64,000 bases of DNA from Petasospora fabianii (GCA_022641835.1 CP048717.1:1054001-1118000), one strand, 5' to 3'; positions 10,166-19,810 are shown, counted from the stretch's first letter. The notes: generated from the sequence alone by a model not told the origin. A program made the numbers and translations.

Positions 10166-11536
10166 TTATATATTAGCCTCATTAGGGAACACCATTGTGT
10201 ACAGTTGTCCCGAGATAGCAGCACATGCCTTCTCCGGATCACCGATCCCCATACACAACTCAACAAACGTAGCCATTTCATTCTCACCGGGTATATCTTC
10301 CCCTTTCAGCCCACAACTGATTACTGCATTGATAATGCATCGATATAACACCACTAAATGACACATCTCAAGATATTGTAAACTCTCAGCCTCGATCTTA
10401 TCACTTCGTATGAATAGTTCTCCTAATGCACTTTCTCTCTTTGATGTTCCTGATATGGAAACCATCCATTTTTCTCTGGAAACATTGTGTTGCCTTAAGG
10501 AGAGTTTTAGATCAAAGTGGCCCCGTGTATCGGACATGACAATGTCTGAATCTTTCATAAGTATAAATGACTTGATCTCAGAAATGAGAGACTCATTGGG
10601 ACACCAATCATCAAGAGCAATACATTGGAGGATTGTAGTTGTATGTTTCTGTTGGATAACAAGTGACGTGGCAACAAATTCTGTTGTGTGGATGTCGACA
10701 TTCTTGCCGATCTTCGTTGTCAGACTGTGGAAGAATTCATCAACCACGGTGACAACATTAGCATACTTGTATTCTGGTGACGATATTTGCGAGACAAGAG
10801 AAACCGCTGTTTCATTACTCGGAGATAGTGTACTAGGATCAGGTGTTATCAATGATGATTGTTGATGAGTGACAGCATTATCATTGACTTTTTTGAGGTC
10901 ATCTTTAACAGTGACACCAAGCTGTGAAGGTGGCTCAGATACGGAAGACCCCACAATTGAGGAGATCAAACACCACAATTTCCCGTCAACAACAACATCA
11001 ATTCCCATTATAGGGAACCACGTGTGTTTATGTGTCTTTGGGCATGTCTTGAGATGGTCTGCTCGAGTTGGCCTTTTCCCGACAAGTGTAGCATATTTCC
11101 AACAACCACCACATAACCATCCCTTCTTGAGAGGAACGTTATCGTTTTTGGTCAACTTGATTACACTCCAGTTATGATTTGCATCTCGAAGAAGATATAA
11201 CCTCTCGTATGTCTCCAATGCTGACTTGTAATGATCAACCAATGACTGGTTCCCCTCATCGGCATTCAAGAACTTTTTATCCAATGGGTTAATTGCAATT
11301 CCTGTCATTTGATTCACTACTAGTCCAACATCCCTGTGAATCATGAAATCTGGACCGAATGGCTCAAACTTATCACCGGGGATCCAATGGTCGTGTGGTG
11401 GGATCGTATCCTCTCGTGGCTCTGACTTGACAATGGTAGTCGTCTTACCCTTCTTCTTCTTTAAAAGTGGACCTTCCGTTGATGATGTAATACCTGAAAC
11501 TCCAGCCGCCGTGGTGGTTCTACCCGACCGCTTCAT
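10166..11536 (-). CDS. Unknown zinc-finger-like protein B (paralogue of the 7801-8907 product)
   Basis: This 456-residue protein is unrecognised. A basic, Ser/Thr-rich N-terminus (KKKKGK near residue 26) precedes FMIHRDVGLVVN. Near residue 140 there is LCGGC, then H and C in RADHLKTC, a probable CxxC...H...C zinc module. A low-complexity Ser/Thr/Pro linker (about 200-250) is followed by a domain with FDLKLSLRQ and KWMVSIS. The helical end is EMATFVELCMGIG through AAISGQLYTMVF. These blocks align by eye in the same order with the 7801-8907 protein, although identity is low. It is convergent with the UCH37-like gene (65-bp gap) and divergent from HOM2. It is about 90 residues longer than its partner because of the N-terminus and linker. 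Confidence 0.75.
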   Translation of the reverse strand: MKRSGRTTTAAGVSGITSSTEGPLLKKKKGKTTTIVKSEPREDTIPPHDHWIPGDKFEPFGPDFMIHRDVGLVVNQMTGIAINPLDKKFLNADEGNQSLVDHYKSALETYERLYLLRDANHNWSVIKLTKNDNVPLKKGWLCGGCWKYATLVGKRPTRADHLKTCPKTHKHTWFPIMGIDVVVDGKLWCLISSIVGSSVSEPPSQLGVTVKDDLKKVNDNAVTHQQSSLITPDPSTLSPSNETAVSLVSQISSPEYKYANVVTVVDEFFHSLTTKIGKNVDIHTTEFVATSLVIQQKHTTTILQCIALDDWCPNESLISEIKSFILMKDSDIVMSDTRGHFDLKLSLRQHNVSREKWMVSISGTSKRESALGELFIRSDKIEAESLQYLEMCHLVVLYRCIINAVISCGLKGEDIPGENEMATFVELCMGIGDPEKACAAISGQLYTMVFPNEANI

Positions 11537-11674
11537 CTAGCCACACACAAACAAACTCTTGACTAAACCTGAGAGCATATGTATATATAACTCTTTGTAA
11601 AAGCTAAGCGCCCTGCTCTGTTGTTGTTATTGTTTAAGTCGCGTCGTGTATTTTGTTTTCGAAGAGATGATGGT

Positions 11675-11732
11675 CACGTGATTATTCTCTTCATATCACG
11701 TGATATGAAAAAGAAAACGAATCACGTGACTC
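11675..11732. promoter_or_regulatory. Triple CACGTG (Cbf1-like) cluster upstream of HOM2
   Basis: Three CACGTG hexamers lie at 11675-11680, 11697-11702 and 11723-11728. Each is preceded by GT, AT or AT (RTCACGTG, the Cbf1 preference). The third overlaps a TGACTC (11727-11732). They sit about 150-205 bp upstream of the HOM2 ATG, in the divergent spacer shared with the unknown protein B gene. Cbf1 control of methionine-pathway genes is established in S. cerevisiae; its use here is inferred. A TTCGCGAA palindrome is at 11775-11782. Confidence 0.65.
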
Positions 11733-11809
11733 TCCACTGCATAATAACTTACGTCATCAACTGCTGGACAAAAATTCGCGAAACCCCCCGATCGACTTTT
11801 ATATCGATT

Positions 11810-11817
11810 TGAGTCAT
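11810..11817. promoter_or_regulatory. Gcn4/AP-1 site upstream of HOM2
   Basis: TGAGTCAT is a perfect Gcn4 site (reverse complement ATGACTCA). It lies 62 bp before the HOM2 ATG, and a GCN4 gene is encoded in this same window. HOM2-type genes are general-control targets in S. cerevisiae, so this fits. Its closeness to the ATG, downstream of a TATA-like stretch at about 11799-11805, is unusual. Confidence 0.6.
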
Positions 11818-11878
11818 CTCAAAAGACCATAGAACAACTCTTTAACTCATCTCCCTAAAGACAACATATAAAAAAAAA

Positions 11879-12970
11879 ATGGTTAAGAAGGCTGGTGTTC
11901 TCGGTGCTACCGGATCTGTCGGTCAGCGTTTCATCCTTCTTCTCTCTGAGCACCCAGACTTTGAGCTCTCCGTTCTCGGTGCATCTGCCAGATCCGCTGG
12001 TAAACGTTACGAAGACGCTGTCACTTGGAAACAGACCCATCTCCTACCAGAATCCGCTAAGGACATTCCTGTCTCCGAGTGTACATTTGAAGCATTCAAG
12101 GACTGTGACATTGTCTTCTCCGGTCTCGATGCCGAATATGCTGGTCCAATCGAGAAGGAATTTAAGGAAGGTGGTCTTGCTGTTGTCTCTAACGCTAAGA
12201 ACTATAGAAGAGAGGCCGATGTTCCACTTCTCGTTCCAATCGTTAACCCAGAGCATTTGGAAGTAGTTGAGAATAAGCTTAAGTCCGCCAAGGCTAATGG
12301 TGAGAAGAAACCAGGTTTCGTTATCTGTATCTCTAACTGTTCTACCGCTGGTCTCGTTGCTCCACTTAAACCTTTAGTGGAGAAGTTTGGTCCAATCGAA
12401 CTCTTGACAGCTACTACTTTACAAGCGATCTCCGGTGCCGGTTTCTCTCCAGGTGTTTCTGGTATTGACGTTTTGGATAACATTGTTCCATACATCTCTG
12501 GTGAAGAGGAAAAAATTGAGTGGGAGACTAAGAAGATCCTTGGTGGTCTTAACGATGCTAGAGACGGGTTTAACATCCTTGGTGATGATGAGATCAAGGT
12601 CTCTGCTCAGTGTAACAGAATCGCTGTGTCTGATGGTCACACCGAATGTATCTCTCTCAAGTTTAAGAACAGACCTGCCCCATCTGTCGATCAAGTGAAG
12701 CAATGTCTTAGAGAATATGTCTGTGATGCTTACAAGCTTGGCTGTCACTCTGCTCCAAAGCAGACCATTCACGTGTTGGAGCAACCAGACCGTCCTCAAC
12801 CAAGATTAGATCGTGACAGAGATGCCGGATTTGGTGTTTCCGTTGGTAGAATTAGAGAAGATCCAGTGTTGGACTTTAAGATGGTTGTGCTTTCTCATAA
12901 CACCGTCATTGGTGCCGCTGGTGCTGGTGTCTTGATCGCTGAGATCTTGTTGAAAAAGGGTTTGATCTAA
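11879..12970 (+). CDS. HOM2: Aspartate-semialdehyde dehydrogenase
   Basis: HOM2 (363 residues) reduces L-aspartyl phosphate to aspartate semialdehyde with NADPH, the second step toward threonine, methionine and (via homoserine) isoleucine. The N-terminal Rossmann motif GVLGATGSVGQRF is at residues 6-18. The catalytic cysteine is at about 154 in ISNCSTAG. Later motifs include SGAGFSPGVSGIDVLDN and the substrate-binding QCNRIAVSDGHTE. The length matches the 365-residue yeast enzyme. An A-rich leader ends in a run of nine A's directly before the ATG, typical of highly translated yeast messages. The coding sequence is rich in preferred codons (TCT, GGT, GCT, AAG), consistent with high expression. 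The promoter carries Cbf1-like and Gcn4-like sites. Confidence 0.97.
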   Translation: MVKKAGVLGATGSVGQRFILLLSEHPDFELSVLGASARSAGKRYEDAVTWKQTHLLPESAKDIPVSECTFEAFKDCDIVFSGLDAEYAGPIEKEFKEGGLAVVSNAKNYRREADVPLLVPIVNPEHLEVVENKLKSAKANGEKKPGFVICISNCSTAGLVAPLKPLVEKFGPIELLTATTLQAISGAGFSPGVSGIDVLDNIVPYISGEEEKIEWETKKILGGLNDARDGFNILGDDEIKVSAQCNRIAVSDGHTECISLKFKNRPAPSVDQVKQCLREYVCDAYKLGCHSAPKQTIHVLEQPDRPQPRLDRDRDAGFGVSVGRIREDPVLDFKMVVLSHNTVIGAAGAGVLIAEILLKKGLI

Positions 12971-13197
12971 ACTGTGCATATAATTTAATCAGGTAAAGTG
13001 TTTTGAGAGTTGAAAAGTGTTATGTAGAAGATATATATGTAGAAGTATACGCCATTGTCTCTGTATGTTTAATCATAGGGAAGAAAAGAAAAAACCACCA
13101 CGCGCCCCGGGTAACATACTCATCTCATCTCTTTATGACTGGACAATCCAATCTAACTACCTGACTAACTGCTAGCTAGTTGCTTCTACATCCACTA

Positions 13198-13998
13198 ATG
13201 ATACCCCAACCTCACCCTGACCTCGAACAAATCACACTTGATGATCCCTCATCTCACATTTATGAGCTTCATTCAACGGCTCCATCTTCAGATCTTGGAA
13301 TCCTACAACGAACACCAACACTTTCCCTAACGATAAACGATACAGATTACAAATTCACACAATCGATCTCATCCCTTAATAAAGATGGTTCCACCACTGG
13401 GTTTGCCATGTGGAAAATCAGTATCCCATTTGTCAAATGGCTAATTACGTCTCCCCTATACGACCTGCACGGGAAATATATCATGGAGTTAGGTGCTGGT
13501 GTCACTGGTCTCTTCTCATGTATATTAGGGAAAGTGTGTGATAGATATGTGGCTACTGATCAATCACATTTGTTAAAGTTGTTAAAGTCTAACATCGTTG
13601 ATAATGTTAGGGATGTTGAGAGTAGTACGATTGATGGGATTGTTAAACAGAGGAAAGTGATAAAGGGGAAGATCGATGTAGTTGAGTTTGATTGGGAGGA
13701 ACCTGATCAAGGTTGGTATAACTTGAAAGAAGTCTGTGGTGATGAGAAGCCCGATTTCGTCATTGGATGTGATATCGTTTACAACGATTACCTTGTGGAG
13801 CATCTAGTGGAGAGCTTGGAAAGAGTAGTTGGTGAGAGCACCATTGTGTTGATAGGGCTTCAAGTGAGACTTCCAGAAAACATGGAGTTGTTCGTTGAAA
13901 CTCTGTTGCAACACAATTTCAAGGTATTCTTACACACTCCTGAAGTGTTAACAGATGAATTGAGTTCTGGGTATGCCATATACTACATTACAAGATGA
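13198..13998 (+). CDS. RKM5: Family-16 lysine methyltransferase, RKM5-like
   Basis: This 266-residue S-adenosylmethionine-dependent methyltransferase is most like Rkm5, which methylates ribosomal protein Rpl1 in S. cerevisiae. Rkm5-type features are SISSLNKDGSTTGFAMWK (about 60-77), the SAM motif I ELGAGVTGLF near residue 101, the ATDQ strand end and a later DIVY motif (IGCDIVYND). I start at the first ATG, 13198; an in-frame TTG at 13180 also extends the frame but lacks support. The protein is shorter than the 367-residue S. cerevisiae Rkm5, mainly through missing N-terminal and loop insertions. It lies co-directionally 227 bp downstream of HOM2. Efm6-like assignment is a less likely alternative. 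Confidence 0.75.
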   Translation: MIPQPHPDLEQITLDDPSSHIYELHSTAPSSDLGILQRTPTLSLTINDTDYKFTQSISSLNKDGSTTGFAMWKISIPFVKWLITSPLYDLHGKYIMELGAGVTGLFSCILGKVCDRYVATDQSHLLKLLKSNIVDNVRDVESSTIDGIVKQRKVIKGKIDVVEFDWEEPDQGWYNLKEVCGDEKPDFVIGCDIVYNDYLVEHLVESLERVVGESTIVLIGLQVRLPENMELFVETLLQHNFKVFLHTPEVLTDELSSGYAIYYITR

Positions 13999-14081
13999 TA
14001 AAAAGTCATTCACATATGTTCATAGGGTTTGCATATAAAGCATCAGCATAATCAGCATTATCACAACTTCGAAGCATTATC

Positions 14082-14624
14082 CTAGTAGTTTCCCTTTTCA
14101 ATCTTCTCCTTCAATTCCTCATGCAACTTACCTAATGCCTCAAAATCAGTTTCCTGAGCTGGCCATCCCACGCCCAAACCGGTCTTATCATCATTCTTTG
14201 GGATGACGTGGAAATGAACATGATCAACCTCCTGATGAGCGATACGACCATTGTTCTGAAGGATATTGTAACCTGGAGTCTTTTCAGCACCATCAACGGC
14301 GACATCGAGAAGCTTTGCAACTTTTTTGGCAACTGGAAGAAGATCAGCAAGGGATTCATCAGAGAGATTGTGCAATTTCTCACCATGCTCCTTTGGGATC
14401 ACGAGCGCATGACCACGGGCAGTTGGTTGGATATCGAGGAAAGAGTATGTCTTCTCGGTTTCGAAGAGCTTAAAAGATGGGATATCACCTGTAATGAATC
14501 TGATTTAGTACATGTTCAACAAGTAAGGGGGATCGGAGTTTGACAAAATGCCAGAATCATATGGAAAGAGAAACATACCTTTAATGATCTTGCAAAAGAT
14601 ACAGTTGGCAGACATTCTGTTCAT
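14082..14624 (-). CDS. HNT1: HIT-family adenosine 5'-monophosphoramidase HNT1
   Basis: This histidine-triad nucleotide hydrolase of the Hint branch cleaves AMP-lysine-type phosphoramidates. It has two exons. Exon 1 is 14579-14624 (the ATG at 14615, giving MSANCIFCKIIK, is an alternative start) and exon 2 is 14082-14488. The 90-nt intron begins GTATGT and ends TTACAG, with a weak TACTAAA branch site. The splice falls after CIFCKIIK, as in the intron-containing S. cerevisiae HNT1. Visible motifs are IPSFKLFET, DIQPTARGHALVIPK, NGRIAHQEVDHVHFH (the HxHxH triad) and the C-terminal VGWPAQETDF. An insertion DGAEKTPGY lengthens the middle slightly. The 5' end is 325 bp from the divergent ARC35. Confidence 0.95.
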
Positions 14625-14949
14625 GAGTTTCTCGTATGTTCAATTGGAAGCTAAGAAAGACAGAAAGAAGAAGATGAAGAAGATGAAGAGAGAAGAGAGA
14701 AGATCAAAAGTGGAGTCACGTTTAGTTTCCGCGCTGTTTATTCAACTCCGAGCGGAGAAGAAAAATTATTTGAATTAAATATACTTTAAAGAGATTCGAA
14801 CTCGGGCATAAAAATTGTTCATTTATTAACACGTCGTTCGCGAATTTCGGCAGTTTCCAAATTAAAGGAGGAGCCGTTGTGGCAGTTGTAATCTACCACT
14901 TGATTAGTGCTTTCCCTTTATATATCCATTGACTGCTTGTAACGTCATT

Positions 14950-15891
14950 ATGCTTCAGCTATCCGTTGATAATTTGCTCATAAAGAAGTCCTTCGAGGAG
15001 CTCATTGCTTCACCGGTCCTCGTGGACCGTATCGTCTCCGACTTTGATTACACTACATACCACCTCTCAACTCCAGAATCCAAGACAAAGCTTCTCTTCT
15101 CTATCCAGTCTAAGGCATTTAAGGATTTGCAAAAGTATGGTGCCATTGAGAAGCTACACTCTGTGTATGGTGAATTCGAGACCGGTACCACTGAGCCAGG
15201 TTACGACTACTCAATCTACATCGATCTCGAGGAGATTGCCAAACTTGATACCGAACAACAACAAGACTTCATCGAAAAGATGGCTTTGTTGAAGAGAAAC
15301 ATGCTTGCTGCTCCATTTGAAGCTGCGTTTGCCGAATACGAGAAGTTGAATGCTCAGTATCAACAATCAGGTGTCGAGCCAGACACAAGATCTGCCGTCT
15401 ACGAGATCAACTATAGAGACGAGGAATCCATTTACATAACTCCATCTTTCGATAGAGTCACTGTCATCTTCTCCACTATCTTCAAAGATGAAACGGATAC
15501 CATCTTTGGTAGAGTCTTCTTACAAGAATTTGTTGATGCTAGAAGAAGAGCTGTTCAAAACGCACCACAAGTGTTGTACTCACACAAGGAACCACCTCTT
15601 GAGATTAGAGACCTTATCAAATATAGTCCAAACGAGAAAAAGGGTTATATCACTTTCGTTCTCTTCCCAAGACATTTGGTTCCACAGAAGAAAGATAACA
15701 CAATCTCACACATCCAATTGTTTAGAAACTATTTCCATTACCATATCAAGTGTTCCAAGGCTTATATGCACTCGAGAATGAGATCAAGAGTCAATCAATA
15801 CTTGAAAGTGCTCAACAGAGCCAAGCCAGAGAATGAAGAGGCTGCAGAGAGAAAGACAGCTACTGGTAGACGTTTCCAAACCAGTCACTGA
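14950..15891 (+). CDS. ARC35: Arp2/3 complex subunit 2 (ARC35/ARPC2)
   Basis: This 313-residue p34 subunit of the Arp2/3 actin-nucleating complex matches the family throughout: MLQLSVDNLLIKKSFEELI at the start and the duplicated alpha/beta fold. The C-terminal half has PPLEIRDL, YITFVLFPRH and LFRNYFHYHIKCSKAYMHSRMR, the ARPC2 actin-contacting helix. I use the ATG at 14950; the upstream in-frame TTG at 14929 adds seven non-conserved residues. It shares a 325-bp divergent promoter with HNT1 that carries TTCGCGAA at 14837-14844. Codon use suggests good expression. Confidence 0.96.
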   Translation: MLQLSVDNLLIKKSFEELIASPVLVDRIVSDFDYTTYHLSTPESKTKLLFSIQSKAFKDLQKYGAIEKLHSVYGEFETGTTEPGYDYSIYIDLEEIAKLDTEQQQDFIEKMALLKRNMLAAPFEAAFAEYEKLNAQYQQSGVEPDTRSAVYEINYRDEESIYITPSFDRVTVIFSTIFKDETDTIFGRVFLQEFVDARRRAVQNAPQVLYSHKEPPLEIRDLIKYSPNEKKGYITFVLFPRHLVPQKKDNTISHIQLFRNYFHYHIKCSKAYMHSRMRSRVNQYLKVLNRAKPENEEAAERKTATGRRFQTSH

Positions 15892-16037
15892 TCGTCTTGT
15901 CATCTCCCTCACTCGCAAATTTCTATGTATCATAACTACGACTATCACGATTTTTATTCAAAAACTAGCAATAAATGATTACGCTTAATATGTACATGTA
16001 TATGGAGGGTCATTAAAAAGTTTATGAATCGACAATA

Positions 16038-16559
16038 TCAATCCTTCTGTGGCTTCTTTGCACCGTATTTTGATCTCGATGTCATTCTGTTTGCAACACC
16101 ACTCAAATCTTGAGAACCACGAACACAATGATACTTAACACCTGGCAAATCTTGACATCTTCCACCTCTTACAAGCACAACAGAATGCTCCTGAGCATTA
16201 TGTCCTTCACCTGGAATGTATGCCGACACAATATTTCCATTTGTGAGTCTAACTCTACATGCTTTTCTCAAAGCTGAGTTTGGCTTCTTTGGCTTAAGAA
16301 CCATAACTCTCAACACAACACCTTTTCTCACGGGACAGTTCTCCAAATCTGGTGACTTTGTAGGACGCTTATTAAGAGGCTTAGTCATTCCTCTCTTAAT
16401 TTGGTTGATAGTGGCGAGTCTTGAATTGATCTTAATTGGTGATGCTTGGGCAAAGAGTGACTGGAACTGGGAGTATTGCGTTGGTCTCTGCGGTATGCTC
16501 TGACGCAGCACAGACGTTGTGGTGGCCCCTGTAAGGGACTTGAACATGAACTTGAGCAT
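16038..16559 (-). CDS. MRPS12: Mitochondrial small-subunit ribosomal protein uS12m
   Basis: This 173-residue protein has a basic, hydroxylated presequence ([20 protein letters not shown]) followed by a complete S12 domain. That domain has [22 protein letters not shown] (with the PNSALRK signature), [38 protein letters not shown] and a lysine-rich end. S12 shapes the decoding centre; here it serves the mitochondrial ribosome (S. cerevisiae MRPS12). It is divergent from the acyl carrier protein gene across 207 bp that contain a Rap1-like ACCCGAACACC at 16657-16667. Confidence 0.96.
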   Translation of the reverse strand: MLKFMFKSLTGATTTSVLRQSIPQRPTQYSQFQSLFAQASPIKINSRLATINQIKRGMTKPLNKRPTKSPDLENCPVRKGVVLRVMVLKPKKPNSALRKACRVRLTNGNIVSAYIPGEGHNAQEHSVVLVRGGRCQDLPGVKYHCVRGSQDLSGVANRMTSRSKYGAKKPQKD

Positions 16560-16766
16560 ATTGCTGGTAACCCTCCTTTCAAAGACTTCCCATCAAGTCT
16601 CTGATGAAGTCGTCGGTTTAAAAAGTTTCAACGTTCAAAAACCGCTGATGGAAAAAACCCGAACACCACACGAGTTCCCTCAAAAAAATTGAAAATGGAG
16701 AAACTCCGCACTTTCTCCTGTGATCCCCCACTAACCATCAAAACAACGTTGACACTCGTTATCACT

Positions 16767-17162
16767 ATGTTCAGAACTGCTCTATTTGCATCCAAGGCCC
16801 CATTGAGGGCCTTGGCCTCCATGTCTGTGCGTCAGCCTTCATTCGCCGTGTCTTCAATGATGCAGGTCAAAGCACCAACTATGCTTAGATTCTACTCTCA
16901 TGCCCCAGAATTGACACCAGAACTCGTTAAGGAGCGTCTTCTTGAAGTGCTTGAAGGTTATGACAAGGTTAACAAAGATGTTGAGATCACTTCTTCTACC
17001 GATTTCTCTAGAGATTTGGGTTTGGATTCGCTTGATATCGTTGAGGTTGTGATGGCTATCGAAGAGGAGTTCTCCATTGGTATACCTGATGAACAAGCTG
17101 ATAAGATCAGAACGTTTGGTGATGCCCAAAGATTGATTGAGACCCATCCACATGCTGTGTGA
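16767..17162 (+). CDS. ACP1: Mitochondrial acyl carrier protein ACP1
   Basis: This 131-residue mitochondrial ACP acts in type II fatty-acid synthesis, lipoate production and, through LYR proteins, iron-sulfur cluster and respiratory assembly. I start at the ATG at 16767, which yields an Arg-rich amphipathic presequence ([19 protein letters not shown]). An in-frame ATG at 16695 would add 24 residues lacking presequence character. The ACP domain follows [19 protein letters not shown]. The phosphopantetheine serine is at about 88 in [10 protein letters not shown], followed by [10 protein letters not shown] and the C-terminal helix. It is convergent with DBP6. Confidence 0.95.
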   Translation: MFRTALFASKAPLRALASMSVRQPSFAVSSMMQVKAPTMLRFYSHAPELTPELVKERLLEVLEGYDKVNKDVEITSSTDFSRDLGLDSLDIVEVVMAIEEEFSIGIPDEQADKIRTFGDAQRLIETHPHAV

Positions 17163-17361
17163 TCCATTGATTGGATTCATTGATTCCAGGCGGGCGGGAA
17201 ATTGGATTGTCATGGTGAAACTATCCCTCATGATCCTGATCTGATTCAAATGATTCGGGGTGATGTCTGTTCTTTCCAATCCATGACCCGAATTATTTAT
17301 TCTCTACTTATTTATTATAAACACCTTCCATACATTCACTTGTTAAAGCATTTTGTAAGCC

Positions 17362-19227
17362 CTATGACGACTTGTGGAACACCTGATTCTCCAACTCTTT
17401 CAGAGCAGCACTATAAAGATCTTGTTGCTCTTCTGTGACATTCTCAAGCTCAATGTTATCAACTTCATGAGATCTATTAATCGACAAACTGAACTTGTTA
17501 AAGAAGTTACCTTCACCTCTTCCAACGATGAAATTGTAAGCATCACCATCTTGATTAGCTCTAGCTGTTCTACCAACTCTATGAACGTATTCCCTTCCAG
17601 AATTTGGCAAGTCATAGTTGATCACATGCTTAATGGTGCTTATATCAATACCACGAGCAATCAGGTCAGTAGAGATAAGAATGTGCACTTCACCTTTGCA
17701 AAATTGATCTAAGAGTTTCGACTTGGCAGATCTTGAAAGTTGAGAGTTGATATTCGATATCACGAGGTTGAGACCAAGCTTAGCTGCAAGTATGGATAAA
17801 AGCTTGGATAACCTGAGAGTAGACTCATTAGATTTTGTGAAAATGAGTGTATCCTTTGGAAGGTCAAGATGTTGAAGAAGTTTGAGCAAATACAATGGTT
17901 TGAGACTAGATGCAGATGAAGGGAACTTGATGGTGTGTTCTCTTAATGTCGATGGTAAAGTAAAGATCTTATCCTTTTTCAAGATGGCCTCCTCATTGTT
18001 TACAATGATGAGTCTTGGTGTATGGAATTGCAAATTTGACAATTTACCAGAATCTGTTGTTAGTGTAGCGGAGAAGATCATCTTTGTCAGATTTGGTTTG
18101 AAGATTTTGGAAATGTTATTACCGTCATCGACTTCGTTCAATTTAGAGATAAGAACATTTGACCAATCTTGGAAACTTTGATTCAACAATCTATCAGCTT
18201 CATCAATGACACACCAAGTCAAATTCTTTAATGTCAAACTGTTCAAATTGAGATGATCAACGAGTCTACCTGGTGTAGAGATCACAATATCTGGAACGTT
18301 ATTGATCAACTTCAAATGTTCATCATGCATAGACATATCACTCTTACCCAAAGTGACAATATTGAGATCAATTCCCTTAGATAAAGAGACAAGGGTCTTA
18401 TAAACCTGGTTGATCAATGGCTTTGTAGGAACAAGTATTATAGCTCTTAGTTGTGGAACAACACGATTTTCCAAAGCTTGAATGATTGGAATGCAGTATG
18501 CTAATGTCTTACCAGAACCTGTGGATGCATTCACTAGAATGTCACCCTTGATAGCATTTGGATTAAGCTTATTGTTGATCTCTGGAAGTAACACTTCGAG
18601 GGTCTTTACTTGACAGGCAAAGGCACTTTCGAGTCCCATTGTATTAAGATTTTTCAAAATCTTGGTAGAGAGCGGGAAGTTTGTGAATGGTATTGTGGTC
18701 TCTGTCTTGATATACAGTGGTTCAGCGAGCCAGTTAAGGTTATGAGTTGTCATATCACGAGTAAGTCGTTGATCTCTTGGTAGAGCAGGTTGTGGAAGAG
18801 GTGCAACGTCATGTTGCTCAACTTGTTCTTCTTGTTCCTCTGAATCTGACTTCTCCGGGATATTTTTAGATTTTTGTATTGACTTGGTGAATCTTGAGAT
18901 GATAGATGAGAATTTGGAATCGTGTTCCTGAGTGATATCTTCATCTTCATCATCATCTTGGTCTTTCATCGATACATCTTCTTCTTCTTCTTCTTCCTCT
19001 ATGCCAGCACCAGCCTCTTCTGTTTCACTCTCAGAGGTAACATCTTCTTCTTCACTGTCATCACTTTCACTTTCATCTTCACTGCTTGATGTCTCGTCTT
19101 CACTTGAGTCCTTCACACTCTCATTGTGATCCTCTTCATCTGACTCGAGCTCAGCATCACTTAGCGTTCTCTTTGTCGGTGTCGTATTCTGCACAAGTGC
19201 AAATGGATCAAATCTTGTTGCAAACAT
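17362..19227 (-). CDS. DBP6: DEAD-box RNA helicase DBP6
   Basis: This 621-residue helicase for early 60S ribosome assembly in the nucleolus begins MFATRFDPF, very like S. cerevisiae Dbp6 (MFASRFDP, 629 residues). An acidic, Ser-rich N-terminal region covers about residues 20-140. Helicase motifs follow in order: motif I ASTGSGKT, Ia VPTKPLINQ, Ib STPGRL, II DEAD (VIDEADRL), III SATL (FSATLTTDS), IV LIFTKSNES, V DLIARGIDIS and VI HRVGRTARAN. The DDX51/Dbp6 branch is indicated by NLNWLAEPLYI before the Q-motif region. The promoter holds three CACGTG boxes at 19333-19376, fitting ribosome-biogenesis control. It is convergent with ACP1. Confidence 0.96.
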   Translation of the reverse strand: MFATRFDPFALVQNTTPTKRTLSDAELESDEEDHNESVKDSSEDETSSSEDESESDDSEEEDVTSESETEEAGAGIEEEEEEEDVSMKDQDDDEDEDITQEHDSKFSSIISRFTKSIQKSKNIPEKSDSEEQEEQVEQHDVAPLPQPALPRDQRLTRDMTTHNLNWLAEPLYIKTETTIPFTNFPLSTKILKNLNTMGLESAFACQVKTLEVLLPEINNKLNPNAIKGDILVNASTGSGKTLAYCIPIIQALENRVVPQLRAIILVPTKPLINQVYKTLVSLSKGIDLNIVTLGKSDMSMHDEHLKLINNVPDIVISTPGRLVDHLNLNSLTLKNLTWCVIDEADRLLNQSFQDWSNVLISKLNEVDDGNNISKIFKPNLTKMIFSATLTTDSGKLSNLQFHTPRLIIVNNEEAILKKDKIFTLPSTLREHTIKFPSSASSLKPLYLLKLLQHLDLPKDTLIFTKSNESTLRLSKLLSILAAKLGLNLVISNINSQLSRSAKSKLLDQFCKGEVHILISTDLIARGIDISTIKHVINYDLPNSGREYVHRVGRTARANQDGDAYNFIVGRGEGNFFNKFSLSINRSHEVDNIELENVTEEQQDLYSAALKELENQVFHKSS

Positions 19228-19332
19228 TCTCTGTGTGTCCGTTGAACGAGCGTTTCAAAGAGATAATAGACACAAGGAAGTATGTTCATCTCATCGCTAT
19301 ACAAAAAGACGTATAAAAAAATACATCTTAGT

Positions 19333-19810
19333 CACGTGCTTGTAAAAAACGAAACATTCACGTGCGTAATCACGTGATATCCCGGAGGGAGAATAATACT
19401 TTTACGCGAACTCGTTTTATGTGATTTTCCCCGCACTGACAATTTTTGATCCCGCCCCCCGGGGCCACAAGAGCAAATGACGTCAAACCACAATTTAGTC
19501 GCAGCTAAAGGAGGGGAGATAAGACGTCACGTCAAATCATTTGTCTATGAAGACTAGTTGTCCGTTAGGTAAAGATCTTTGAGTGTTATTGAAACATCTT
19601 AACAACTTGGAAGCTCTGTTACTCTCACTCGTGTCTTACCTTATCTCTCTGTCCTCTGGGCCGAATCGTAAGTCTCCGGGAAACTCGCTGCTGCATAATC
19701 CCGGGGTAATCCGTCTTCCTCGGCCCCGTTCTTTGGGACCTGTGTCTCCGGTCCTGCGAGATGTGGCAAGAGACTGGGGAAGCTGCGCATCCTGGCAATG
19801 CATATAAATA
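19333..19810. promoter_or_regulatory. Divergent promoter DBP6 / small membrane protein
   Basis: CACGTG occurs at 19333-19338, 19359-19364 and 19371-19376, about 105-150 bp from the DBP6 ATG. An ACGCGAA lies at 19404-19410. Nearer the small gene, a perfect CRE (TGACGTCA, 19478-19485) is followed by an AGGGG stress element (about 19512-19516) and a partial CRE (GACGTCACGTCA, from 19523). A TATAAATA box is at 19803-19810, 185 bp before that gene's ATG. The arrangement suggests Cbf1-type input on the DBP6 side and Sko1/Msn2-type stress input on the other; this is inference from motifs. Confidence 0.55.

Noticed and set aside
14548-14778. 76-codon plus-strand frame rich in Lys/Arg
   Set aside because: It is antisense to HNT1 exon 1 and its intron; the basic run comes from an AAG/AGA-rich leader.
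14800-14816. GATTCGAACTC resembling a tRNA T-arm on the minus strand
   Set aside because: No acceptor, D or anticodon stem can be drawn around it.
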